DNA of 48,316 nt from DASVAL01 sp035649575 (GTDB lineage Bacteria; Planctomycetota; UBA1135; UBA2386): assembly GCA_035649575.1 (NCBI GenBank), contig DASRJH010000156.1:1-48316 (forward strand), read 5' to 3'. The notes below the pieces were generated by a model. The model saw nothing but the letters and a program-made list of their open reading frames with translations. It did not search any database and was not told where the DNA came from. Below are positions 40,164 through 48,316 of the stretch, one piece after another. The translations under genes were made by a program, and so were the position numbers. How positions within the stretch are numbered: position 1 is the first letter of the stretch; each line of letters starts with the position of its first letter.

Positions 40164-41885
40164 ATGCTACTTCCTCGTTCGCTGCTCGCCGTTGCGGCAC
40201 TTGCCGCGGCCTCCATCGCGCAAACCGTCGTCCTGCCAACGAGCGCTGCAACCACTGGGGGAAGCGCGCAGAACACGTTCCCGTGGGGAACACCCGCCAC
40301 GGCCTGGCCGGGCCTGCGCATCATGTGCATCTACGACAGCTCGCACTTCACCGGTGCGACGCCGCCGATCACGACTCCGATCCTCATCACCAGCATCAGC
40401 TGGCGCGCCAACGACGTCTCCACCACGACCTCGTGGGTCGGCGGCATCTACAACAGCGCGACGCTCCGCCTGGCAACGGCTGCCGTCGACTACACGCTGG
40501 CGTCGACCACCTGGGCCGCGAACCTCGGTCCCGATCAGAGGATCGTCCACAACGGTCCCGTGACGGTGTCCGGCGGCACGGGCGCGGGCGTCGGTGTGCC
40601 AGGGCCCTACCATGTCACGATCCCCGTGGTGCCGCCGTTCCTCTACGACCCGAACCTCGGTGATCTCGTCGTGGACACCGACTACCTGAGCCCCGGCAAC
40701 TACGTCGGTGGCTCGCAGGTGGCGATGGACCTGCACCTCCCGGGCGTCAACGGCAGTCGCGTCTACGCGAGCTCCAACTATCCGAATGCCAACTTCATCG
40801 ACAATGGCTGTCCGGTGATCCAGGTCGCCTTCGCGCCGTCCGGTGGAACGCTCGCGACGAACACGGGCCTCGGCACGGGCTGCGTCCGTTCGAACACTTC
40901 CTTCTACGAGTTCTTCGCGACACCGGCGGCCTTCGACCTCGACAACACGGGTCTGACGATGATCCCCACCGGGCTGAGCAGCTACCTCGTGCTCAACAGC
41001 GGCGCGCTGCTGCCCGTCGGCTCGATCGCCACGCCTGTTTCGCTGGCGCTCGGCGACGACGCCGAGGTCACGCAGACGTTCACGACCGGCAGCTTCCCCA
41101 GTGCCACGTCGTTCAACATCTGCTCGAACGGCTTCGTGTCGATCGGCAGCAACGGCACTTCCTTCAACCCCGACGTCTTTACGTTCCTCAACGCGACGAA
41201 CACCGCGTGGCGCAGCTGGCACGACTTCGACCCCACGATCCCGGGCAGCGGCCAGGTCAAATACGAGGAGAGTGCTGCAGCCATCGTCGTGACTTGGGAT
41301 GGCGTCTGGGACTATGGCGGCACCTCGGCGCTGGACGCCAACACGATGCAGATGCAGTTCTATCCCAGCGGGCAGGTCACGTTCGCGTGGGGCCTGATGT
41401 CGCACCTCGGCACCACAGGCCACCTCGTCGGCTACTCGCCGGGCGGTAACAGCCTCGATCCAGGCAGCACGAACCTGTCCGCGCTCGGCGCAAGTGCCAT
41501 CACGCTGAGCAGCACGGACGCGCTGCCGCTCGTGCTCACGGCGATGACGAGGCCGGTCCTCGGCACGAACTGGAACCTGACCACGAGCCAGATTCCGGCC
41601 ACGGGTGTGCTCGGCGTCGACATCTTCGGTGTTTCGGACCCTGGCGTCCTGGACCTGTTCTTCGTCGGGATGCCGACCTGCCAGCTGCGCTCGACCCTCG
41701 ACGTGCTCTCTGCCTGGCTGGTCGGTGGTGCGACTCACAACTACAGCTTCGCCGTGCCGGCCACGCCGACGAGCCTGATCGGCTTTTCGCTGTTCACGCA
41801 GTCAGTCGTGTTCCAGGTGCCGCCCGTGAACCCGTTCGGCGCGATCACGAGCAACGGCGTGAGGGGCACGCTCGGCGACGTCTGA
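40164..41885 (+). CDS. Large secreted beta-rich protein, copy B of a paralogous family
   Basis: A 573-aa protein with GGAGCG before ATG 40164 and a signal peptide (MLLPRSLLAVAALAAASIA, then QTVVLP). It is collinear with the 31392 protein from end to end: the same FPWGT opening, IMCIYDSSHFTGATPPITTP block, NIDO-like region (FNICSNGFVSIGSNGTS, NTAWRSWHDFDP, VVTWDGVWDYGG), and identical terminal TSNGVRGTLGDV. The conserved DNA in the second half is strikingly high, while the upstream promoters differ, so the copies may be regulated separately. Cys pairs (ICSNG, PTCQL) could be oxidised by the neighbouring thioredoxin-fold proteins; this is speculative. Confidence 0.72.
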   Translation: MLLPRSLLAVAALAAASIAQTVVLPTSAATTGGSAQNTFPWGTPATAWPGLRIMCIYDSSHFTGATPPITTPILITSISWRANDVSTTTSWVGGIYNSATLRLATAAVDYTLASTTWAANLGPDQRIVHNGPVTVSGGTGAGVGVPGPYHVTIPVVPPFLYDPNLGDLVVDTDYLSPGNYVGGSQVAMDLHLPGVNGSRVYASSNYPNANFIDNGCPVIQVAFAPSGGTLATNTGLGTGCVRSNTSFYEFFATPAAFDLDNTGLTMIPTGLSSYLVLNSGALLPVGSIATPVSLALGDDAEVTQTFTTGSFPSATSFNICSNGFVSIGSNGTSFNPDVFTFLNATNTAWRSWHDFDPTIPGSGQVKYEESAAAIVVTWDGVWDYGGTSALDANTMQMQFYPSGQVTFAWGLMSHLGTTGHLVGYSPGGNSLDPGSTNLSALGASAITLSSTDALPLVLTAMTRPVLGTNWNLTTSQIPATGVLGVDIFGVSDPGVLDLFFVGMPTCQLRSTLDVLSAWLVGGATHNYSFAVPATPTSLIGFSLFTQSVVFQVPPVNPFGAITSNGVRGTLGDV

Positions 41886-41890
41886 TCGCG

Positions 41891-41904
41891 CGGGCGAAAG
41901 CCCG
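41891..41904 (+). terminator. GNRA-tetraloop hairpin after copy B
   Basis: CGGGC-GAAA-GCCCG is a perfect five-pair stem capped by a GAAA tetraloop, six bases after the stop. It lacks a T-run but is unusually stable and may be a terminator or a protective 3' end. Confidence 0.35.
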
Positions 41905-42137
41905 AGTGCAATGGCAACACAGCGGCCGCGGCAGCCCTCGAGGTTGTCGTGGCCGTTCGCATTCGCTGGCCCGAAGACCGCAGCGAGGCGCCTGTTGCGC
42001 GATCGATCGGGTGAGATAACACTGCGAGCCTGCTCCGAATCCACCCACCTGATTGGTGCCCCCATGGATTGCTTACGCGTTGCGAGCCTCGTCTGCGTGG
42101 TATCCGCCGTCTCGAACGCCGGTGACGGCGAGATCCG

Positions 42138-43289
42138 GTGAGTCGGCCGTTCTCGAGGAAGCTCGGGCGTAGGGTGTCGCTGACCGTGCTGGCCCTGTTG
42201 CTGACCTTCGGCGTGCTCGAGCTCGGCGCACGGGCTTGGTTGCACTGGTTCGCGAGCGAGCAGGACTTCCTGGACTGCGCGTCGATCGCACAGCTGCGCG
42301 CGCGGTTCGGTGAGTTCGAACGGTTTCGCGCGCATCGACACCTCGGCTTCGCGCTGGCGCCTGACTACAAGAAGGGCAACAACCGCCACAATGCGCTCGG
42401 CTTCCGCGGTGAGGAGATCGCCATCGAGAAGGCCGCCGGAACCGTGCGCATCGCGTGCTGCGGCGACTCGACGACCTACGGCGAAGACGTGGACGACTAC
42501 AAGCTGTCGATGCCGTATCTGCTCGAGCAAGCGCTGCGCGGGCAAGGACACCACGTCGAAGTGATCAACGCAGGTTGCCCTGGTTGGACGACGCTCGAGA
42601 CGCTGATCAACTTCGAGACGCGGCTGCTCGAGCTGCAGACAGATTTCATCGTCGTCTGCCACGGCATGAACGACGCGCTGACGCGCATCGTGTGGCCGCA
42701 CAGCGCGTATCGCGCCGACTACTCCGGCTGGCTGCGGCGCGACGAGCACGTGCGCGAGGCGTCGCTGCTCGAGACGAGCACGTTGGCGCGCATCCTGCTC
42801 GTCGAGTCGGGCCGCATCCAGCCGCACGGCAGCATCATGCGCATCATCGGCGATGCTCCGGAGACGTGTCATACGTTCGCGTTCCAGGCGCAGCGCAAGG
42901 CGGGCGCGTACCCGGACGGTGTGTTCCGCGACGTGCCGATCGAGCGCATGATGGAAACCAACCCGCCCGTGTTCTTCGAGCGCAACCTGCGCAGCCTGAT
43001 GGCGCTCGCGGCGGCCAACGGCACGCGCGTCGTGCTCGCGACGTTCGCGTTCTCGCGCGATCTCCAGTTCCGCCTGCGACCCTACCAAGGTCATCCGGCT
43101 TTGCAGGCGGCGATCGAACAGACCAACGCGATCGTGCGCCGGTTGGGGCAGGAGACGCAGACCGAAGTGGTCGACTTCGAACGCGAGCTCGTGGCGACGG
43201 AACTGTTCACCGACGGCATGCACTTCACGGAAGCCGGCAATCGCGTGCGCGCCGAACGGCTTCGTCAGGTCTTCAAGGCGCGTCTCTGA
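42138..43289 (+). CDS. SGNH/GDSL-like hydrolase, membrane-anchored
   Basis: A 383-aa protein, GTG start at 42138, with an N-terminal membrane anchor or signal (about 12-32). SGNH features: block I CCGDSTTYGEDV (catalytic Ser about 111), a Gly-containing INAGCPGWTTLET, block III CHGMNDA (Asn about 178), and block V DGMHFTEAGN (Asp and His about 359-362). Family members are esterases, O-acetyl- or acyl-hydrolases and acetyltransferase partners of surface polysaccharides. The start overlaps by four bases the stop of a 25-codon frame beginning at ATG 42064, so coupled translation from a leader is possible. FkbM is convergent downstream. Confidence 0.82.
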   Translation: MSRPFSRKLGRRVSLTVLALLLTFGVLELGARAWLHWFASEQDFLDCASIAQLRARFGEFERFRAHRHLGFALAPDYKKGNNRHNALGFRGEEIAIEKAAGTVRIACCGDSTTYGEDVDDYKLSMPYLLEQALRGQGHHVEVINAGCPGWTTLETLINFETRLLELQTDFIVVCHGMNDALTRIVWPHSAYRADYSGWLRRDEHVREASLLETSTLARILLVESGRIQPHGSIMRIIGDAPETCHTFAFQAQRKAGAYPDGVFRDVPIERMMETNPPVFFERNLRSLMALAAANGTRVVLATFAFSRDLQFRLRPYQGHPALQAAIEQTNAIVRRLGQETQTEVVDFERELVATELFTDGMHFTEAGNRVRAERLRQVFKARL

Positions 43290-43317
43290 GGACTGTCCGG
43301 CTGCTACCGGGCCTTCT

Positions 43318-44310
43318 TCATCGGGCCGCGTGGCTCGGCGCGGCAAACTCGTGCAGGCGCGCCGGTGGAATCGCCGCCACGTTGATGGCCCTGCCCTCGG
43401 GATGCGGACCTGCATAGGGCTGCAGCGGCCATCCGCCGACGTGCATCAGGTGGTAGCCGAACGACTCGAGTCGCGCCGCGAGCTGCTGGCAGTTTGCACC
43501 GAACTGCGCCAACGTGATCTCGCAGAACTCCACGATCAGGATCGGTTGATCCGGCCCGCTGAGCGTCTCGCGCGCACCGTCGAGCACGAGCAGTTCTGCA
43601 CCCTCGACGTCGATCTTGACGAGATCGGGCTTCGGGATGTTGTTGCGCTGCAGGAAGTCGTCCATGCGCCAGCACTCGACCGGCACGCTCGAGCGCGCAT
43701 CGAGACCCTGGGCAGGCGGGCGCAGCGAGTTGGCTCCGATGTTGCGCGCCTGGCTCAGGTGGAACGACAACACCGCGTTGACGTCGGCGAGCGCGGCCCG
43801 GACGGCCACGACGTTCGTCAGTTTGTTGAGCGCGATGCTCTTCCGGAGCAGCCGAAACGTCAGCGGATCGGGTTCGAACGAGACGACACGACCTCGGGGA
43901 CCGACGAGGTTGCTCGCCAGCAGCGTGAACTGGCCGACGTGAGCGCCCACGTCGAGGAAGACCTTCCGCTCCGTCAACACTCGCTGATAGAGCGGAATCG
44001 ACTCCGGCTCGAAGAAGCCCGAGTAGCAGATGGCTTGACCAACGACGTCGTTGGCCACGACCAGGATCTTCATCCCGTTGGCCAGGCGAGCGAGGACTTG
44101 CGCCCGGTAGTTCAGCGTGTTGGCGAGTTGGATCAGCAGCCATCTCGGCTTCGCGACCACGATCCGGTGGGTCGAAGCCCAGAGCGCGACCACTGCGCGC
44201 ATGGGCCACGGGAAGATCCTTGCGAGTGCGGCAGCAGTCGAGTGCAGGAGTCGTGTCATGCGAGGGAACACAGGGGCGAGCCATCGGAGTCTACGCGCCA
44301 AGGAGCGCAT
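43318..44310 (-). CDS. FkbM-family SAM-dependent methyltransferase
   Basis: A 330-aa protein. ATG 44308-44310 is chosen because GGAGGG lies just upstream; the next ATG (44257-44259) has no ribosome-binding site. Motifs: SAM-binding FLDVGAHVGQFTLLASNLVG (about 115-134), acidic strand VSFEPDP, and the FkbM-specific LVKIDVEGAELLVL (about 228-241). FkbM enzymes O-methylate sugars, lipids or polyketides; in this neighbourhood (SGNH hydrolase) a surface polysaccharide is a plausible substrate. The N-terminal ~100 residues (WLAPVFPRMTRLLHST, LLIQLANTLNY) are longer than the core domain and amphipathic. It diverges by 57 bases from the DUF1611 gene. Confidence 0.85.
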   Translation of the reverse strand: MRSLARRLRWLAPVFPRMTRLLHSTAAALARIFPWPMRAVVALWASTHRIVVAKPRWLLIQLANTLNYRAQVLARLANGMKILVVANDVVGQAICYSGFFEPESIPLYQRVLTERKVFLDVGAHVGQFTLLASNLVGPRGRVVSFEPDPLTFRLLRKSIALNKLTNVVAVRAALADVNAVLSFHLSQARNIGANSLRPPAQGLDARSSVPVECWRMDDFLQRNNIPKPDLVKIDVEGAELLVLDGARETLSGPDQPILIVEFCEITLAQFGANCQQLAARLESFGYHLMHVGGWPLQPYAGPHPEGRAINVAAIPPARLHEFAAPSHAAR

Positions 44311-44367
44311 CGCCCTCCGACTTGGTGGCCGCTTCGCGCTACGCTGCAAGCGCGGCTGGCTGCGCCA

Positions 44368-45440
44368 ATGAAGATCCCACGCAAGACCGCTGCGGTCTAC
44401 ACCGGTGAGCTGTTCCACACGACGAACGGCAAGACGGCGCACGGCCTGATCCGCGGCCCGAGCCGATACGAGATCGTTGCCCTGATCGACCGGCACAGCG
44501 CGGGCCGCGACGCCGGCGAAGTGCTCGACGGCCGGCGCCGCGGCGTCCCGACGTTTGCCGACCTCGACTCGATGCTGAGAGCACTGCCACGCCCCGACTA
44601 CCTCGTCGTCGGCATCGCCACGCACGGCGGCAGGCTCCCGCAGCCACTTCACGCGACGCTGCTCGATGCGCTGCGGGCCGGCATGTCGCTCGTCAACGGC
44701 CTGCACGAGTTCCTCGCCGACGACCCGACGCTCGTCGCGGCCGCAAAGACCGCAGGTGCCGAACTGATCGACGTGCGCCGGCCTCGCCCGACGCGCGAGC
44801 TGCACTTCTGGAGCGGGGCGATCCGCAGCGTCAGGGCGCCGCGTATCGCCGTGCTCGGCACCGACTGCGCGGTCGGCAAACGAACGACGTGCCACATCGT
44901 GCAGCGCGCGTGCGAGGCCGCGGGTCTGCGCACAGCGATCGTACACACGGGCCAGACCGGCTGGCTGCAGGGCATCCCGCACGGCTTCGTGCTCGACAGC
45001 ACGCCGAACGACTTCGTCTGCGGCGAGCTCGAACACGCGATCGTGTCGTGCGACCGGGACCTGTCACCCGATCTGATCCTGCTCGAAGGCCAGAGCGCGT
45101 TGCGCAACCCGTCGGGTCCGTGTGGCGCCGAACTGCTGCTCGGCGGCCAGGCGCGCGGCGCGATCCTGCAACACGCGCCGGCGCGGCGGTTCTACGACGG
45201 CTGCGAAGAGCTAGGCTGCCTGATTCCGCCCGTGTCCGAGGAGATCGCGCTGCTGGGGCTCTACGGCGCGCGCGTGCTCGGCTTGACGCTCGACCATCGG
45301 GACCTCGACGGGCGCACGAGGGAGCCGGCGCGCCTGCAGCTCGAAGCGGAAACCGGCCTGCCGGCCGTCTACCCACTGCTCGAGGGCGTGCGACGGCTCA
45401 TGCCCGCGATCCGCGCCTTCCTCGACGGCGAGCTGCGGAA

Positions 45441-45444
<4 letters not shown>
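44368..45444 (+). CDS. DUF1611 (DgcN-like) protein, P-loop fold
   Basis: A 358-aa cytoplasmic protein from ATG 44368. An N-terminal Rossmann-like half (about 5-150) is followed by a P-loop segment IAVLGTDCAVGKRTT (about 161-175) and HTGQTGWLQGIPHGFVLD, the DUF1611 signature, and LILLEGQSALRNPSGPCGAE. DUF1611 members paired with an enolase-superfamily epimerase have been described as DgcN/DgcA, where DgcN acylates D-glutamate before racemisation. Here the next gene is exactly such an epimerase and starts inside this gene's stop (GTGA overlap), so a D-amino-acid salvage step, perhaps from peptidoglycan, is the likely role; substrate is inferred. Confidence 0.85.
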
Positions 45445-46508
<1,064 letters not shown>

Positions 46509-46559
46509 GAAACACAGCCGCGGGTTGCCCGACGCGGCCAGCCGGCGCACGCTTCCACC

Positions 46560-48316
46560 ATGTTGCCCGCTCTCGGCCTTGCGCTGGTCGTCCTGCTGTG
46601 GCCACAGCAGGGCCAGGGCGACCCCGAGCAGACCCCGCAGGGCCGGACGCGTTTCCTCGGCCGCGAGGTCGCGCAGACGATGCACTGGACCGGCGCGCCG
46701 TGGCTCTTGCGCGAGACGCGTGAGAACGAGGAGAACGGCGTCCTCTTGCGACGCTGGCTCGCGGTGCAGCCGGGCCAGGTCGTGTGCGATCTCGGCTGCG
46801 GCAACGGCTACCACACGCTGCCGCTGGCCGAAGCCGTCGGCCCGACGGGCCGCGTCCTGGCGGTCGATCTGCAGCGCCAGATGCTCGAGCTGCTGCGGTT
46901 ACGCGCCGAGGCGAAGAAGCTCGGCAACGTCGTGCTCGTCGAGGCTGCCGTCGACGATCCGAAGCTCGCGCGCGGTTCGTGCGATCTCGTGTTGCTCGTC
47001 GACGTCTACCACGAGTTGTCGCATCCGGTGCGTGTGATGGCGCACATCCGGGCGGCGCTGAAGCCGAACGGCCGCGTCGTGCTGGTCGAGTTCCGCGCCG
47101 AGGATCCCGCGGTCCCGATCAAGCCCGAGCACAAGATGAACAAGGCGCAGGTCGTGCGCGAGATGGCCGAGCACGGCCTGCAGCTCGTCGACTCGTTCGA
47201 CGAGCTGCCGTGGCAGCACGCGATGGCGTTCGCGTCGGTCGATGCACCTGGTCCGCGGTTCGCGCCGCAGCAGGTGCTGCGAGGGTTCCTCGCGGCGACA
47301 GGCGGCTCCGATGCGCGGATCCCGCCGCCCTATCTCGCCGCCTCGCTCGCGCGCGGAGACCTGCCCGCGCTCGCAGCGGACCTGTGCACGGAGCTGCGAG
47401 CGGGCGCCGGCGGTCGCCTGCTGGCATCGCTGCGGGCCGCCGATGGGGGCGCCTTGCCGCACGGCCGCGACGAGGTCGTGCTCGCGCGCGACGGCGACGG
47501 CCGCTGGTTCGTCGAGACCGTGCGGCCGGGCGTGCCTTTCCTGCGCCCGCACGGCTCGCAGCATGCGTTCGTCGCGATGCACACAGGTACGGGCCCCGGC
47601 ACCGTGGACGAACAGATAGCACTCGTGCACGAGCTCGGCTTCGACGGCCTCGCGTGGGATCTCGACCATCTGCCCGAGGTGCGCCGCGCCTGCGAAGAGC
47701 GCGGTGGCGACCTGTTCTCGGCCTACGGCGTGCTCGACCTCGGTGCGGGAACCGAGGAGCGCCTGCTGCCGCTGCGCCTGGCCATGCAGGCGCTGGCGGG
47801 TGGTCCCGGCATGCTCTGGATCGCGCTGCGGCACGAGGGCATGACTGCGCGCGATCCCGCCGGCGACGACGCGGCCGTGAAGGTCTTGAAGGCCTTGCTG
47901 GCCCACGCCGACGTCACGGGTGTCGAACTGGCGCTCTACCCTCACCACGGATTCTGGCTCGAGACCGTCGAGGATGCGCAGCGCCTGTGCGCTCGGATCG
48001 ACCACAGGCGGCTCGGCATCTGCTTCAACCTCTGTCACTTCCTGCGCGGAGGGAACCGGCCCACAGCACCGCTGCTCGCCAGCTGCCGCGGGCATCTGTT
48101 CGCGGTCACCGTGAACGGTGCCGATGTCGATGGTGGCGACTGGCGCAGGCTGATCCGTCCGCTTGGCGAAGGCACCTTCGATCTGCGCGGCTTTCTCGCC
48201 GAGCTCGATGCGGTCGGCTTCGACGGGCCCATCGCGCTGCAGGGCTTCGGCATCGAGCAGCCACCGCGCGATCACCTCGCGGCATCGATGGCGGCGTGGC
48301 GCGCGGCCCAGAAGCG
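46560..48316 (+). CDS. Exported SAM methyltransferase fused to a xylose-isomerase-like TIM barrel (3' end outside window)
   Basis: At least 585 codons from ATG 46560, open to the right edge. An N-terminal signal or anchor (MLPALGLALVVLLWPQQGQG) is followed by a class I methyltransferase (about 30-225): VCDLGCGNGYHTLPLAEAVG motif I (about 76-95), VLAVDLQ, LVLLVDVYHELSHP and VLVEFRAEDPAVPIKPEHKM, a known exported-methyltransferase pattern in planctomycetes. After a ~100-residue linker, residues about 335-585 resemble sugar-phosphate isomerase/epimerase barrels: VHELGFDGLAWDLDHLPEV, VELALYPHHGFWLETVEDA, LGICFNLCHFLRGG. It lies 51 bases after the epimerase and may share its transcript. Confidence 0.78.
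   Translation, partial: MLPALGLALVVLLWPQQGQGDPEQTPQGRTRFLGREVAQTMHWTGAPWLLRETRENEENGVLLRRWLAVQPGQVVCDLGCGNGYHTLPLAEAVGPTGRVLAVDLQRQMLELLRLRAEAKKLGNVVLVEAAVDDPKLARGSCDLVLLVDVYHELSHPVRVMAHIRAALKPNGRVVLVEFRAEDPAVPIKPEHKMNKAQVVREMAEHGLQLVDSFDELPWQHAMAFASVDAPGPRFAPQQVLRGFLAATGGSDARIPPPYLAASLARGDLPALAADLCTELRAGAGGRLLASLRAADGGALPHGRDEVVLARDGDGRWFVETVRPGVPFLRPHGSQHAFVAMHTGTGPGTVDEQIALVHELGFDGLAWDLDHLPEVRRACEERGGDLFSAYGVLDLGAGTEERLLPLRLAMQALAGGPGMLWIALRHEGMTARDPAGDDAAVKVLKALLAHADVTGVELALYPHHGFWLETVEDAQRLCARIDHRRLGICFNLCHFLRGGNRPTAPLLASCRGHLFAVTVNGADVDGGDWRRLIRPLGEGTFDLRGFLAELDAVGFDGPIALQGFGIEQPPRDHLAASMAAWRAAQK

Noticed and set aside
42064..42141. 25-codon frame starting MDCLRVASLVCVVSAV, stopping inside the SGNH gene start (GTGA)
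   Set aside because: Could be a coupled leader peptide, but there is no clear ribosome-binding site or homologous feature. Mentioned only in the SGNH entry.

Overview
The window looks like a piece of a high-GC, Gram-negative-type planctomycete chromosome, possibly from the poorly characterised Saltatorellus/Engelhardtia-like branch; the phylum is fairly safe and the branch is a guess. Reasons: two ECF sigma factors whose genes overlap membrane Ser/Thr kinases, the kinase-FGE and kinase-TPR fusions, a series of unusual secreted proteins with signal peptides, an outer-membrane-like barrel, and many single genes with convergent ends only a few bases apart. No tRNA, rRNA, CRISPR array, transposase, integrase or phage gene was seen.

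Layout. 0-1.8 kb (minus): TPR lipoprotein and a DUF4331 protein running off the left edge. 1.9-5.7 kb: ECF sigma + kinase-TPR. 5.7-8.5 kb: a DNRLRE-like secreted protein (minus), a two-domain aspartyl protease and a nearly charge-free secreted protein. 8.6-11.8 kb: a second ECF sigma + kinase-FGE pair. 11.8-13.5 kb (minus): Tat-exported PhoX-type phosphatase. 13.6-14.05 kb: decayed duplicate of the 7.8-8.2 kb region. 14-18 kb: NTF2-like protein, secreted protein, Cys-rich protein and a B12-binding radical SAM enzyme. 18-24 kb (minus): a degenerate DEAD-box half-helicase with a repeat tail, a secreted propeller-like protein, a helical secreted protein, a small membrane protein, a lipoprotein and PPK2. 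24.2-25.4 kb: another secreted propeller-like protein.

25.7-29.8 kb is the most system-like locus: a vWA protein, a PP2C-type phosphatase and a kinase-WD40 fusion in one tight operon, matching the known TerY-phosphorylation (vWA-PP2C-kinase) triad with an added WD40 propeller. 29.9-31.2 kb: barrel protein and Cys-pair lipoprotein. 31.4-41.9 kb: two closely related 570-aa secreted paralogues and the 3' remnant of a third, with thioredoxin-fold proteins, a metallopeptidase-like and a degenerate peptidase-like protein, an SDR, an ABC-transporter fragment and a DinB protein between them. 42.1-48.3 kb: SGNH hydrolase, FkbM methyltransferase, a translationally coupled DUF1611/enolase-superfamily pair (probably D-amino-acid catabolism) and an exported methyltransferase fused to a xylose-isomerase-like barrel, cut by the right edge.

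A theme across the window is that nearly every signal-peptidase-I-type signal peptide ends in Ala followed by Gln, so the mature proteins would begin with glutamine.
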